Positions 22,941-35,303 of a stretch of 64,000 bases of DNA are shown piece after piece (the stretch's first letter is position 1; the number at the start of each line of letters is the position of its first letter). A program made the translations under genes and the position numbers. This DNA is from Macrocybe gigantea. Lineage: Eukaryota > Basidiomycota > Agaricomycetes > Agaricales > Callistosporiaceae. Location: contig SJRY01000236.1 in NCBI GenBank assembly GCA_011319805.1, positions 1 through 64,000 on the forward strand, given 5' to 3'. Under the pieces are notes generated by a model that saw nothing but the letters and a program-made list of their open reading frames with translations, had not been told where the DNA came from and made no database searches.

Positions 22941-23262
22941 AAAATTATTTTCTTTACCTCATCCACTGACGTTAATACACCTCCTTTCCGTGTTCTAATT
23001 GACCCATCTCAGCCCCCTCCTTTGGTGCCTATGTTTTCATATCCATCTATCTGTATCATTTGGTCCTTTTTATTCCCATCTTTCCTTGATACTCCACGCT
23101 CCTTAATAGTGTATACAGATCTTGGCTTTCGTGGATTTTGTTATCGATAAATATATAAAGATAAAAAATTTTCCGACTTCCTGTGACGCAAGGACAGCCA
23201 ACAGGCAGAGCAACAGGAAACATGATATTAGATTGATTAAGATACTTTGTCCTGGTACACTA
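22941..23262. other. Convergent intergenic region
   Basis: This stretch holds the 3' ends of the RFX gene and of Bfr1, which face each other. It is pyrimidine-rich on the plus strand until about 23,100 and then AT-rich. I see no gene. Confidence 0.5.
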
Positions 23263-25012
23263 CTACTGTTCAGCTTCGGTTTCCTGTCCATGAACAGCTT
23301 CCAACTTGTCATCGAGAGGGGATGTTGGGACGCTAGCGGACAACGCGGTAGTAACTGAAGGAGCAGGTTCAGCGGGATTTTCTCCATCTCTGACAGGAGT
23401 GGTGGTCCCCGTGGAATCGTCCTCTTGCCGCTTGCTGGCATTGTTAGCCAAACGCTGGATTTCAGCTTCGGCTTTCGCGACGTTCTCGGCGGTAGCGCGC
23501 TCTTGATTCGCTTCGTACCAGGCTTTCTTCGTCCGAAGGTCCTCTATTACGCGGGGAACATCTGCCGACGAAGCCGGGGGTGGGATCGAAAGCGTAAGCA
23601 GAGCAGAAAGGATGGGGAGGGGAATGTTCAATGATTCCTTCACCGCGGAAGGAGCATCAGATGTCTTGACAGGCCCTCGTTTCCCCTTTGACTTCGTCTT
23701 GCTCACGACGAAGTAGGCTTCTTCATCGCTCTTCTTGCGGACAATAGCCCCTTCGGGAGCATCGTCAACTTTCCGGATCTCCAGCTTGGGCACTCCGGCA
23801 AGCTCGGCCTTGGTGCTAGCCAAAGACGCCTGGGTAGACGACACGGTGGTCTTTCCCGAGAAGTGATCAATCAGTGTCTGGCAGTCCTCAATGTAAGTCT
23901 GGAAAGCTGGGATTCTGGCATCCTCAAGAAGGCGTTCTGCCGTTTCCTTCTTCTTCTGAGCCTCCTCGGCTGCGCGCTGGGCTCGGGCTCTCTCTGCGCG
24001 TCGGGCACGATCCTCCTTCACCTTGGCCCAGTAGAGGTCGTTTTGCTCCCTGTACCGCTGGCCAGACTGTCGCTTTTGGTTGTACAGTTGATTAAGCTCA
24101 GCTTGAAGCCCGTCGCGCTCCGCAAAGAGCTTGGAACGATTAGCATATGCCTCGTCCTCTTCTCTTTTGAGCTCAGCCAACTCCGCTCTGACAGCATCGA
24201 AGCGGTCGGAGACAGCCTTGAAGTCGGGATCATCCAGCTGCTTGCGAAGATCCTCGAGGGTGCTGCGGCTGGTCTCTATGGCCTCTTGCTCAGCCTGGAA
24301 GCTTTCGACGATTCGACGATTCCTCTTCGCGGCGCTGATGTCCGACAATGCACGCTTCTCTTCCGCAAGCTTCATGTTCCCGGATTCAACTTGCTTTTCG
24401 AGGTTACTGGGTGTTTACATTAACATGTTGGATGGGAGCGGCTTGCAGGGAAAAAATATATATATACCGAACAAATGCGTCAATCTCGGCGGTAGACTTG
24501 AAGGGTATTTTGGCTTTAGCAGCCTGAAGATCTTTGATCTAAAAAGTGCCGTTAAGTTTACTTCATCGTTTCGGAACATAACGCCGTTTCGTTGGTTCAC
24601 CTTTTTTTTAATGTCATCCTGAATGAACCTTACTTGGTCGTTAGTTTTTGTCCTGGTCGTCTTATAAACGGCCTGCTGAGCACGAATTGTGTCCAACTCG
24701 GCGCGAAGAGCAGTTCTTCTGTCGTTTCCAGATGTCTGCCGTGTCGCGAGAGAGATTTTGTCTTTGACGGTGGACTGGCATGACGTGTCAAGGAAATTGC
24801 ACCGGACAGCATCACAGAAATTGCTCTCTTACCAACTTGCCCTGGATAATTTCTATATCAGCCTTGAATCGCTCCTGCTCGGCGTCATGGGCGGCCTTGT
24901 CAGGTTTTCCGATGTGAGCAGGAGTCGGAGACTCGAGTATGTCCTTGTCGCCGGACGAGAGAGGAGTTGAGGAACCACTGTTGGAAGCGGTCCTGGCTTG
25001 TGGTACTGGCAT
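23263..25012 (-). CDS. BFR1: Bfr1-like coiled-coil protein of ribonucleoprotein complexes
   Basis: Bfr1 is associated with polysomes and mRNA at the ER and influences nuclear segregation and P-body formation in yeast. ATG 25012 opens a Ser/Thr-rich start. After introns near 24,780-24,830, 24,540-24,600 and 24,410-24,470 comes a long Glu/Lys/Arg/Ala-rich coiled coil: TALRAELDTIRAQQAVY, IKDLQAAKAKIPFKSTAEID, then continuous heptads through ELAELKREEDEAYANRSKLF and KEDRARRAERARAQRAAEEA. A second, less charged part includes ARIPAFQTYIEDCQTLIDHF and EGAIVRKKSDEEAYFV. The tail is low complexity. The length of about 490 residues fits the family. No frame break is seen. Confidence 0.85.
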
Positions 25013-25124
25013 TACGGGCAAGTAAGGATGGTATGAACCGGGGTATAGTAGAATGTCGTGGCGGTTTTGGGAGGAGGAAGAGTATCGTGTGAATTACCAT
25101 AGATAGGCACTACATTACAACTAG

Positions 25125-25850
25125 TTAGAACACGACTCGCGTATCCAGCTTTTCTACTTCCTCGTAGCATTCTTTGTAAAGTTCCCGGTAGTCGTCCTCT
25201 TTATCTTCCTGACCTTCCTTCTGTTTCCTTCTTTTCTGGTCCGGACATATCATCACACAACTTGTTGGTCGCTTCGTCGAGCTCGCGTGGCCAAGCTCCT
25301 CTTTTGAAGGCACAAACACGTATGGTATCGATGCTTCCTCGCTGAGAACGGGAAGATGTGATATTATGTCGATTGGGTTGATGTCTGCCGCGAGAACAAG
25401 CAACCTATGAAGGGATCCGTCAGCTATACACATCGACGACTCCCAGCGCTCAGTCGTTCACCCTTTTTCGCCCTTCCTGATTCCCTTGACGACTTCCTTG
25501 ACCCCTCGTTTTACTTGCCGTGCCTTTGAAGCTGGACCAAGATAGTCAGTTGACCGTCCTCTAAGAGACATTCAGCGTGCACCTTTCTTGATAGCCTTGT
25601 GCAGCCTTTTCAACAACTTTTTCTGAGCCAGAGGCTTTGCTATAGGCGAAAGGTCATCCACTGGAATGACAATCTCCGCCTTGTCCTTCTTTGCTTTCTT
25701 CGCCGGCTGCAGGTCATCAACAGAATGTTGAATGCATGCAAGTAAAGAAAGGCGTACTTTCGGCCCGTCTACGTCCATTGCATGATCCCGTTCACCATCT
25801 GCCGCATCTTCCGGCTCCTTGCGTTTTTTGTCTTTCTTTTCCTTGGCCAT
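25125..25850 (-). CDS. NHP2: H/ACA snoRNP protein Nhp2 (L7Ae family)
   Basis: Nhp2 binds H/ACA guide RNAs in the nucleolus and is needed for rRNA pseudouridylation. ATG 25850 opens a highly basic tail (MAKEKKDKKRKEPED), followed by DDLSPIAKPLAQKKLLKRL, KQVKRGVKEVVKGIRKG-type sequence and LLVLAADINPIDIISHLPVL, the L7Ae RNA-binding core, then IPYVFVPSKEELGHASSTKR and TSCVMI. The end YRELYKECYEEVEKL is helical. Introns interrupt near 25,720, 25,545 and 25,430. The C-terminal extension after the core is longer and more charged than in the yeast protein. It is 125 bases downstream of the JMJD7-like gene on the same strand. Confidence 0.85.
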
Positions 25851-25974
25851 GGGACTTGGACTTTGTCCTGCTCGAATGTGGGTAGCACAAGAAATTTAGG
25901 TGATGTGACACGATAGTCACGTCACACTGGCAGGAACAGTATGTTGCTCTGATGTGCGAAAACCTGCTGAGTTA

Positions 25975-27354
25975 CTAGGATTCATCATCCTCCTTAGTTC
26001 CAATTTTTATCGCATCCCGTAAGTAACTGAGAAAAACCCATTTTATCCCTCTCATCTCCGTGTCGTACCACCAGTTCAGTGCAATAGTAGTCTCCTCCGC
26101 CTGACGGACATGGTGCCACCATCCTGGAGGAAGATACAATGTGTCCCCAGCTCTAAGGGTAATGTGAAATGCGTGTGCGTCTGGAGGAAGGTTGCCGGTG
26201 AGGTGAGGATTCGTGATAGACGACCAGCGGACAGGATCTGCATCAGTTGGCCGAAGCACCAATCGACCATTCGAGGCTCGGATATATCTAGCGTGCGGAT
26301 AAGCACGTTCTGCGCTAACGCGTAAATAAGTGGAATTGAACAGAGCGAACTTTGACTTTACCATCAAGACGCCAGCCCTCCGTTGGTGGTAGGAGCGTGA
26401 AATGCTTCGCTCCACGCACGACGGTGTAAATATTTTCATACGGATCTGGAGAAAACATTACGCTTAGTGAGCCAGATCAACCCTCCATCAGAGCGCTACG
26501 CACCGCTGTGAATGCTTGTAACACTCCTTCCGTTGCCGATCCACAAATTTACTGCATCAGGTTTGCGGCCTGACGCTGTAACATCAATGTTGTTGACAAG
26601 GATGGCAGATTCGACAAAATACCGAGAGCTTCGCTACACCATGAGACTTCGTTGGGGACATCCTGTCTCAAGGGATTGAACTCGCTGTCGGATGGCAGGC
26701 CCTCGAAGTATTCATTGGAGAACAGGTTTCCGTTTTGAGATTGTAGGTAGTAAATTTCCGCCTCATCGCTCTGCGAACCTTTTCGGAGATGAGTTTGAAA
26801 GAAAATCGAGTAAATTTATGGACGGACCTTCGGACAGTGTCGAAAGAAACCGATCCATCGTCATTCGTTCCACAAGGGGTTCGGTGAAATAGAAATGACC
26901 ATCTTCCCCCTCAGTCACAGAATCTGCAAAGCTGTTTGAAGCCTTGTCATGTAGGTGAATTCTTTCCTCTGCTCCATTAATAGGTATTCACCCATTAGGT
27001 GTAACTGCAACGGACAGCAGTCGCGAGCCCATCTGCTTGATTAAATATTCGTCCGTCCACAGATGCATCGCTGGAAACGTGTGGCCTGGGCCGGTGCTAC
27101 CCCTCGAGCTCTTTATAGATTATTCATCGCAGTTTTCATACCTTTAATGATGACCGGCCTGGATATTTGGACGGCGCGTAGGAATTGCAACGCAGATGGC
27201 GAACTCGCCAGAACTTCGATGAAATTTCCGTTCAACTCTGGCATCATGGTATCTTACTGGGTGCCAGATCGAATGCAAAAAAGCATTTAGATCTACCATA
27301 GTATTCCTGAGCAAGCCATTTCAGGGCTGCACTGTCGGCGTTTTCGCGTTTCAT
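25975..27354 (-). CDS. JMJD7-like JmjC-domain hydroxylase
   Basis: JMJD7-type enzymes are 2-oxoglutarate/Fe(II) oxygenases; the human one hydroxylates a lysine of DRG GTPases. ATG 27354 gives MKRENADSAALKWLAQEYY; an intron joins it to ELNGNFIEVLASSPSALQFL and ISRPVIIKG-HTFPAMHLW. Next are YLIKQMGSRLLSVAVTPN and LWIGNGRSVTSIHSDPYENI with the iron-binding H-x-D pair (HSD), and later LRAGDTLYLPPGWWHHV with the third iron ligand His. The exon chain is in phase over five or more short introns. The length (about 360 residues) fits. ATGs further upstream (27,456) would add about 30 residues. It is divergent from the Elg1 gene, with 178 bases between start codons. Confidence 0.85.
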
Positions 27355-27532
27355 TTGCAGATTAGAATAGAGGGAAGGAACTTCGAAGTAGTCATGTGAT
27401 CTGGACAATGTTGAACGTGGTCTCCCATTTAACACGTCCATCCGCGACGCGTACATTCCACACTCACAGTTCTCTCTCTACTCCTTAACTGGTTATCATT
27501 CGACATATCACTCCATTCCACTTAGAGTAGAA

Positions 27533-30301
27533 ATGAGCGGGCAGAAACGTTCATCAGCCAAGAATAATGGAAAATCTGTCCGTAAGTGTGGTAGCTGTAA
27601 TGCGCTGTATCTTTTAACCAGTTTCTTAACTGGCAGCTGCACAAAGGACTCTGTTAGAGATGTTTCACGTAAATTTCGCATCTGATACGAGTCTCGTTGA
27701 TCACACATCGTCTGTGGAACCTCCCGCTGAAGTAGAAATGCGAAGCGTAACAGACTTGCCCAAGGATGATGGACAGAATGGTGGATCCGCATCTCGTGAG
27801 TACACGCTGGTACAGTAACATTCTCAGACGCGTGAACCAACAAGGCAGATATCATCAAACCCAAGGCATGCATCCCTTGTTCACGACAAACTATGCCCAG
27901 AAGTCCCATGTACATCCCGGAGGCGACCAAGTTGTAGTGGCGGATGATGACAAGTCTTTGGACCGAATGAGATCCTATTCACCCTCGTCTCCCGATCCTG
28001 AAATGTTTGGACCATCCACGCAGGGAAGCGGCACCCAAGACGAACCAATCATCGTTGACTTGTCGCCTGTGCGGCCAATCAAACCTGCAAATGTTCGGCC
28101 ACGCAAGGAAATCCCTCATATCACCAACGCCAAACCCGCATTCAAAACACCGTCCCATATCCCAGTCAAGATTCTCAGCATGTCAAGGGCGAGCAGCATT
28201 CTTTCGCAATTCCGGATTCCCCATTCCCCCGACGTTCAAGTCGTGCAGCTACGACGGGCGCGACAGGCGGAAATTTCTCTCTTGCGTACAACATGGGTGC
28301 AGACGATCTCGTCGAAGAACGGGCGGGCCCTTTTTCGTCTCAATCGTCTGACAGCGTCACATATCTCAAAACCATTCCACTCTTTCATCTGAATCAACAT
28401 CCTGCTATCGTACGGACATTAAACTCCCGACCGATAGACCTTCCACAACTCATGTGGTCTGACAAGTGGCGACCTCGTTGCGCGGATGAAGTTCTTGGAA
28501 ACGAAACAAACTCGCTTTATCTACGAGATTGGCTATTAGCTCTGGCCCTTGAGTCTGGAATCCACTCGCAGTCGCAGAGTGATTCAAGGACCCCTTCAAC
28601 TTCCTCAAGCAAAGACACCCATCGCAATAAACGGCCAAGGATTGTACGTAGCGTCACTCAAGATCGAGCAAGGAAAAGACAGAGAACAGGACCAGACGAC
28701 GATTGGATTGTTCCTGATGACGTGGATATGAACTATGATGACACACCATTTGACGAACATTCGCAAGTTTATCCAAACGTTGACACGACGCCCCATCTGT
28801 ACAACAAGCGCACATTCAAAAGTCTATCTAACACTATTTTGTTAGTCGGCCCTCCTGGTACTGGCAAGACGCCGCGGTCTATGCGTGCGCAGAGGAGCTA
28901 GGATGGGATGTCTTTGAAGTCTATCCAGGAATAGGGAAGCGGAATGGAGCCAGCATCGAACACCTGGTTGGCGACGTCGGTAAAAACCACTTGATACGTC
29001 AGACTCGGGACGTCGACGGCCCGAAGAGGCAGCCTGTCACAAACGATTTCTCCGAGTCATTGGACCTGACAGTTCATGATGATTGTGCAGCTACAGGCTC
29101 CGATGTCGACCAGACTAAATTGGAACACGTTGCAGTCCGTCAGTCGATGATATTACTTGAAGAAGTTGACATACTGTTTAAAGACGATGTCAACTTTTGG
29201 CCTTCCGTCATCACCCTTATCAAGACTTGCAAACGGCCTGTGATCTGTACTTGCAATGGTATTTTCCAGGAACGCGGGAGCTTCTCCTCTTGGCTAACTC
29301 TTTGGATCAGATACCGCCTTTGTGCCTATCGCCGACCTTCCACTTCAGGCGATTTTGACATTCAGTGCCTGCCCTACACCAATTGCGACGTCTTATTTGC
29401 AAGCCATATGCTTTGTCGAAGGGCGCCTCGTACAAAGAGACGCTCTCTCAAGTTTGTACGAAAATGTCTTGGTAGTCGGCGACGGTCCGTCACGTACAGG
29501 CCGGAAGGCTTCTTGTGACTTGCGCAAAGCTATCCATCTTCTTCAGTTCTATTGCTCGACGGACAGAGGACCCGCCATTTCAGCATGGTCCAGCGCGCCA
29601 GCACCCGACAACAAGGACATTTCACTTCAAACGACTGGGACTGCCAATCATAATCAACGCCTCGAAAACGTCCGAGAACGGTTGATTGGCCACACAGACT
29701 GGCTTTCATTCGTCGACATGTGGGAAGGTCAACGCCAGCAGAAGATGGAAAATGTGCGTATACATATGCTCGATTTTTATCATGATTATACACTGTCATT
29801 CAATGAATATTCGCCTAGCTATTAGTTCTGGAGCAGACATTCATGGATGATGCATCGCCGTCCACGTTGCTCGATCCTCCCAGTCTAGATGCGGAAGCTA
29901 GATTTGGCATCCGTGATCGAGAGGAAGAAATTGTCTTAGCAGCCATGCGCCTTGCACGTGGGTTGCTTAGACCTGTCAACGGGATGGAATCAATTAACGA
30001 CAACTTGCTTGGAACTCGTCCAACGTTCGGTGGCTGCATGGACACCGAGTACGAGAGGATGCGGGTGTTGAAACAGATCATTCCTCTGGAGGTGATGCTG
30101 TTGGGCCGAGAAGCGGTGTGGATGCATTACTTGCCTTACGTACGAGAGATGGTGGAGGGTGAGGACGGGGAAGAGGAGCGACATCGGCATCGGGCGCGGG
30201 TGGGACGCAGAACGACAAGGAACAGTGGTGGTCAATACGTGCGATTGATTGGGCTGGATGAAGAAGGACGAAGGTTGGTGAAGGGATGGAGATGTGTGTA
30301 G
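27533..30301 (+). CDS. ELG1: Elg1/ATAD5-type clamp unloader, two apparent frame breaks
   Basis: Elg1 with Rfc2-5 removes PCNA from DNA after replication. ATG 27533 starts MSGQKRSSAKNNGKSV, then QRTLLEMFHVNF, which fits a PCNA-interacting (PIP-like) motif. A disordered, Ser/Pro-rich part follows, then the ATPase: MWSDKWRPRCADEVLGNE, LLVGPPGTGKT (Walker A, about 28,850), ELGWDVFEVYPGIGKRNGAS, MILLEEVDILF (Walker B), FWPSVITLIKTCKRPVI, then YLQAICFVEGRLVQRDAL and DLRKAIHLLQFYCS. The end is EEGRRLVKGWRCV. Right after Walker A (28,868-28,872) the frame must shift by one base to reach AAVYACAEELG. A second shift is needed at about 28,165-28,200. Both behave as single missing bases. Because the flanking protein is so well kept, I read these as likely assembly errors rather than decay. 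The last junction (29,757 to 29,833) is in phase. Confidence 0.8.
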
Positions 30302-30382
30302 TTGTTTGTCACTTTAATATAACTGGACTGTCGATCATTGCCCACCAGCTATCTCCTCGACGCCGGACGACGACCAAGACCC

Positions 30383-32143
30383 ATGGCAGACGGCCACAAA
30401 GACCTCAGGCTCTCGCCGCCGCCCCTCGCCCGCTCCAGTACCTTCAAAACCAGCGCCGCGGCTCAATCACCGACCCCTCTCTCCATGCCGCTTCTAATCC
30501 TTCCAAACTCTCCCAATCTTCCCCACCCTCCAAGCATCCCTCGACAGACCCTCGACCGGCGTCACCCTACGTATTCGGCGACGCCACTCCACACCCACCA
30601 GACAACACCCCTCAAATTCGCAACCTTTTGCGGTCGCCCTCTATCGAACACAGCACTGGTCGCTCTTCTTCTGTTGACTCAAAGCACTCACCTACAGCAC
30701 ACTCAAAAACTTCTGGTACAACTTCACTTCCCCTTCTAAGCGTCTTGGAAATCATTCAATCATTTTTCTACAGATACCTCGAAGTCGAACGATGCATCTA
30801 TGCAGATGAACGTCGACAGCGATAAGCTGCCGCAGAATCGTCGTATATTGCGCGACCAGCCGCACTTTGATTACAACATGCGTCGTCATTCCATTGCCGT
30901 CGGCCAAGAAGCTCATATCCCTCATGGCACCAAAAGAAAAATGTCCATGGATCGCAGCATTTTTCCCCCGGTCGGCGAGGAAATCGATCCACAGCTCGTT
31001 GGGCCTGGCGTTCCGAGCAGTATGGATATAGACGGCGACGTGCCTGCTCCGAAGCGACGAGGCTCCGCCATCGATACTCAGAAAATTGCTCAATTAACGC
31101 TAAACGACCGACGCAACTCTGTGGACTCGAGAGCTTCTCAATGGTGGTTGAACGACAGGCGTGGGTCCACGTCGTCCATTTACTCTAGTACATCGACCAT
31201 GGGCGGATATAGCCCCGGATTTTCTGGCAGCGAATCACCCCATGCTAGGGCCCCCCCTGGGATAGCAACCTTTGCTTGGCCCGCTAACCCTCATGCAGGG
31301 GAAACCATTGCTTCAGGCATGCAACCAAATGGAGAACAAGGTCTGCCTCCATTGCCGCATCCATTTGACCCAAATTCTCCAATGGCGATTATTTCGCCCA
31401 TGTCTTTTCCTTCGGACCGTCGCATGTCTGTTCCGGACAACTCTGCACCTCCTGCGCCAACGCGGACTTTGCGATCCAGGTCCCGTCCACCGTCACGTCA
31501 GACGGCGAACACGGATTCCCAGTCCGGCTCAAAGTCATCCAATTCGGAGGAATCGGCTCCGGTAACCGCGTTGAGTAAGGAGAAACCGGCCAAGGAGCCT
31601 AATTCGACTCCGTACTCACGGTCTCCGGAGCTGCGCGTATCTCACAAGCTGGCCGAGAGAAAGAGACGGAAAGAAATGAAAGACTTGTTTGACGAGTTGC
31701 GTGATCAACTGCCGGCCGACAGGGGCATGAAAGCTAGTAAGTGGGAAATCCTCAGCAAAGGTGGGTAATCATCTGTCCAAAGTATAAAAAGCACACATTC
31801 ATACTTTGATGTGCGTGTCTCAGCCATTGATTTTGTTGCACACTTGAAGCATGCTCACCAAGAAATGGCGCGAGAAATCGAGATGTTACGACATGAACTG
31901 GACGCTGCCCGTCAAGGTGGCATTGCGTCGTTTCCTGCAGGTCCGCCTCCTCATGCAATTGTCTATGGTCAAGGACCTCCCGTTTCCGTTTCCGGGACAT
32001 ACCCGCTCCCGGGTCCCATTCCTCATCCGCTGCCCTCGCACCAACCTCTTTCTCGCCCTACCTCTTCACCAAGCCTTTTGTCCTCGAACACAGCACCATC
32101 AGAGGAGTCTTCGAAGACAGAAAGGACAGAGGCGCCGGCGTGA
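30383..32143 (+). CDS. Basic helix-loop-helix transcription factor
   Basis: The bHLH domain lies near 31,640-31,870: [19 protein letters not shown] with the basic H-x3-E-x3-R residues, [21 protein letters not shown], then across an intron (about 31,761-31,823) [17 protein letters not shown]. It is followed by a short leucine-zipper-like heptad stretch ([13 protein letters not shown]). The rest is disordered, rich in Ser/Pro/Arg, with many short RRNS/RRGS-like sites. The start is less certain: ATG 30383 ([18 protein letters not shown]) can be joined by an intron of about 112 bases to [17 protein letters not shown], in phase. It begins only 81 bases after the stop of the Elg1 gene on the same strand, so the promoter must overlap that gene's 3' end. 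The target genes are unknown. Confidence 0.8.
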
Positions 32144-32535
32144 CTGTAGTGGCTGTTCCGTCAGTATGTATCGATAGTCGACAGCGTTTGTGAGATCTAT
32201 GTAAATTTTCTCTTCTGGGGGTTTTACAGACAGACAGCATTTCTTTTGCCCGTCAATTGACAATAGCTCTTGTTTTGTTCGTTGCGGCGCGGAGCTTAGT
32301 CAGCGGACTGAGCGACCCAATTTAGCATTCGACTGGCCTTTGCTCCCCTCCGTCACACAACCAGCTGGACGACGGCGACGACTCCAGGTCAAACTCTGCT
32401 CGACGCCCTTCGAATCGCTTGGCATTTACCAATCGCTGTTAGTTCGTGCGTCGCAGAGAATGTCTGTCGCAGAAAAATCATACCAGGGTACTGTGTTACT
32501 AATCTAACACGAAGCAGTAGAATTGCTCAGCAATC
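32144..32535. other. Intergenic region before TFIIF alpha
   Basis: No gene is supported. A short ATG frame near 32,460 (MSVAEKSYQ) could be a leader exon only if an intron of about 30 bases existed, which is too short. Confidence 0.45.
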
Positions 32536-34762
32536 ATGGCACCTAAAGCGAGTCTAGCTAGCCTCTTCCATCCAAAGAAACCCGTCAAAAAGGACGGTAT
32601 GGATGGCTCCCCATCGCCCAGAAAGCCACCCACAGCCCCAGCGAGATCCAGGCCGCCCGCCAGGAGGACGATGAGGATGATGAAGGTCTCCGGCTGCCTG
32701 ACGGGCCGTATCAAGAGTTTAAACTCATGTCGTCCGCTCTGAACGGATGGAAATACGACGTCATGAAGTTCGACTCCCGAAAGCCAATAGACCTGTCGAG
32801 ATGGCATCAGCCTATCAAGTTGAACAGAAAGGAGCTGCGGCGAGACGAAGTTTCAAATGGTGGGACACCAGAGGCCGTAGCGCCAATGTTGGGCCCGGAT
32901 GGGAAACCTGTTGTTGGGCCAGACGGCAAGATTGTAATGGTTGACGCTGAAGGGCGGCCGATCCACCACGCGGATGGGTCATTTGTGGCAAAGGATGGCA
33001 AGGGGAAGAACTCCACACCAGGTGCCAAGAAGCGGTTTCAGAAAAAGACAAGACAAGTTTTTTATGTCCCGGAGGAAGTTCGCCAGTTGAGGCGAGAGGA
33101 ACGATATCCCTGGGTGATGGAGGACTCGTCACCCGCAAAAAACGAATTGTGGCTGGGGCATATGGAGGATGTTTCCAAGGCGGAAACGCACGCATTCTTC
33201 ATGCCAGCTGCCAATAACGTTTTCAAATTCGTGCCAGCACATCGGTGGTACAAGTTCCAGAAAAAACTCAAACACGACTTGCCAACAGATACGGCACGTG
33301 TAGAGTCATTGGTGCGTCAGACTTTCTCTTCTCTTGTTAGATAGCTGCGTCTGAGTCATCTTCAGTATACCCTTAATCAGAAACGCGATCCCCAAGCGTG
33401 GCTAGCCAGCAGGAGCGGCAGAGGCCCTTCATCTGCTACAAACGCCACGTTCAAAGCCGAACCAGAAGGCCCCTCTGTATCCGGAGGGGGTTCTCTGGTC
33501 TATCATGCCGGTCAGAGCTTAGGACCTGGCGGAAGGAGACTCAGGACTGTGGACAGTGGAATGAATGCGCTATTTGACGACGAGGACGATCCTGACGCTA
33601 AACGACGTCGAGAAAGGGAGTATGGAGAAGAGGGCGATCTGGATGAGCAAGTGTATGACGAAGACTTTGCTGATGATGAAGAGCAAATGGAAGCAGATGA
33701 GAATGACGAAGAGGCCAAGGAGTTAGAGGTCGGTATCGACTATCTGGTCTGCCGTCTTTCGCTGACATTGCGCCACAGGAACGCCTCAAGCGAGAATACA
33801 AGGCTGCCAATAAACTGCGTGATACTGGCGTCGATGATTCCGAAGAAGAAATACAGCCCAAAGCTAGCAAACAAGAGAAGGCGATGCAGAAACTTATTCG
33901 TAGTCGGGAAGGAAATGAAGCGTATGAAAGTGAAGAGGAGGAAAACCCGTACGCCAGTTCAGTAAGTATCTTTCTTTCTAAGCGGGCATTCTTCGTCTGA
34001 TTCTGCGTCTGTTTTGTTACGCAGGTCGAAGAGGAGGAAGAAGAGGAACTTCCTGTCGCGCCCACCGAGCCCGCGGTTCAACAACAACCACAACAAACGG
34101 ATTCACGATCAAGTTCTCAGGCTCCGAAGCCACGACCACAACCAAATCAAACGATTCCTAAAACCGAATCTCGAGCGGCATCACCCAGTCTTGGGGGCCA
34201 TTCGGTCGTAGCTAAACGTGCCACGAGTCCCAAGGCTCCCAAACCCAGGCCGGCCAATGTTAGCCGCAGCAACAGTCCAATTAATAGCCGCCCTGGAAGC
34301 CCGATCGCCAACGGCCGAGCGGCGAGCCCTACATCGGCAGCTGTCCTCGCAAACCACGAAAGTAGGGCTTCAAGCCCCGCGGCACCGGGCGCTATCCAAA
34401 TTTCCGGCAGTAAGCGTAAGGCGCCCGACGATGCAGCCGGCAATCACGGAATGGCTTCGGGCGGTAATGCCGTGCCAAAGCTCAAAAAACGCAAAGCCCT
34501 GCAATCTGGCGCTTCATCAATATCAGCAGACCAGGTGAAACAGCTTCTTATCGATTGGTTGAAAACTACTCCGAACGCAACTACACGCGAGTGCATACAT
34601 CATTTTTCACCCTACCTAACAGATTCCGACAAGAAGACCGAATTTTCGGGATTGGTGAAGGAGGTGGCGCAGCTGAAGAATAACGTGTTGGTATTGAAGA
34701 AGAAATTTCAAGATGGAGTTGCATCAGGAGCACCTTCGCCTGGCCCTGCAGCCTCGCCATGA
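32536..34762 (+). CDS. TFG1: TFIIF alpha subunit (RAP74/Tfg1)
   Basis: TFIIF travels with RNA polymerase II during initiation and early elongation. ATG 32536 gives MAPKASLASLFHPKKPVKK, as in mushroom homologues. The dimerisation part is QEFKLMSSALNGWKYDVMKF, then KLNRKELRRDEV, KKTRQVFYVPEEVRQLRREE, RYPWVMEDSS and HAFFMPAANNVFKFVPAHRW. Then comes a long, acidic, Glu/Asp-rich centre (EQVYDEDFADDEEQMEADEN), a Pro/Ser-rich linker and a C-terminal winged helix (QVKQLLIDWLKTTPNATTRE, SDKKTEFSGLVKEVAQLKN). Introns lie near 33,312-33,366, 33,727-33,778 and 33,963-34,022. Between residues about 30 and 33 (32,612-32,622) the N-terminal frame must shift by one base to reach the conserved frame (EIQAARQEDDEDDEG); no intron fits. 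A missing base in the assembly is likely. Confidence 0.85.
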
Positions 34763-35303
34763 CAGCCGCGAGGATTTTGGCCTGTATACTTATGTATGTA
34801 ACGATAATGTAGGCAACGTGTTAGACATCGACGAGCCAACCGGAGAATTACCAATCCGTCATAACAATGTTATTTTTGGACCCTTAACGCGCTTAACGAC
34901 ATTAGTCTCGCATTTTCTCCGGAAGGCAGACAAATCCCGTTCGTATCCCCAAACGCCGTAGGCGTGCATGCGCTCTGGTACCAACCCACACGGTTCCAGG
35001 CAGCACGGTAAGTTGGCGTTGGACAGCATTTCTGGCGGCTGTAGATAAGGAAGAAAAAAGTCTCTGCGTGTCGATCGAGACCATGCACGCGTCTGTCGAA
35101 ACGCGGGTCAGGGGCGCCCGTCCTCGATTACGTCAAGTCAGCCGAAATTGGACAGTCACGACTCGGAAACGATTTAGACTGGCGGCCTTTGTTTCTGGGA
35201 CCTATAAAGGACCCCGTACTCGGGAATACGCCCGAGCCGTAGGTGTACCCAACAAGTCCAACTTGATCCTTTTTTTTCTGAATTGGCCCGCCGACTGTCG
35301 GCC
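34763..35303. promoter_or_regulatory. Intergenic region with TATA box of chitin deacetylase
   Basis: The stretch has no believable gene. CCTATAAAGG at 35201-35210 lies about 100 bases before the deacetylase ATG and looks like a TATA element. A T-run (about 35,270-35,277) follows it. The rest is unremarkable. Confidence 0.5.

Noticed and set aside
28150..28210. Intron explaining the first Elg1 frame change
   Set aside because: Possible GT...AG pairs are under 30 bases apart; no fitting donor exists.
32461..32535. Leader exon for TFIIF alpha at ATG 32,460
   Set aside because: It would need an intron of about 30 bases, shorter than any credible intron here.
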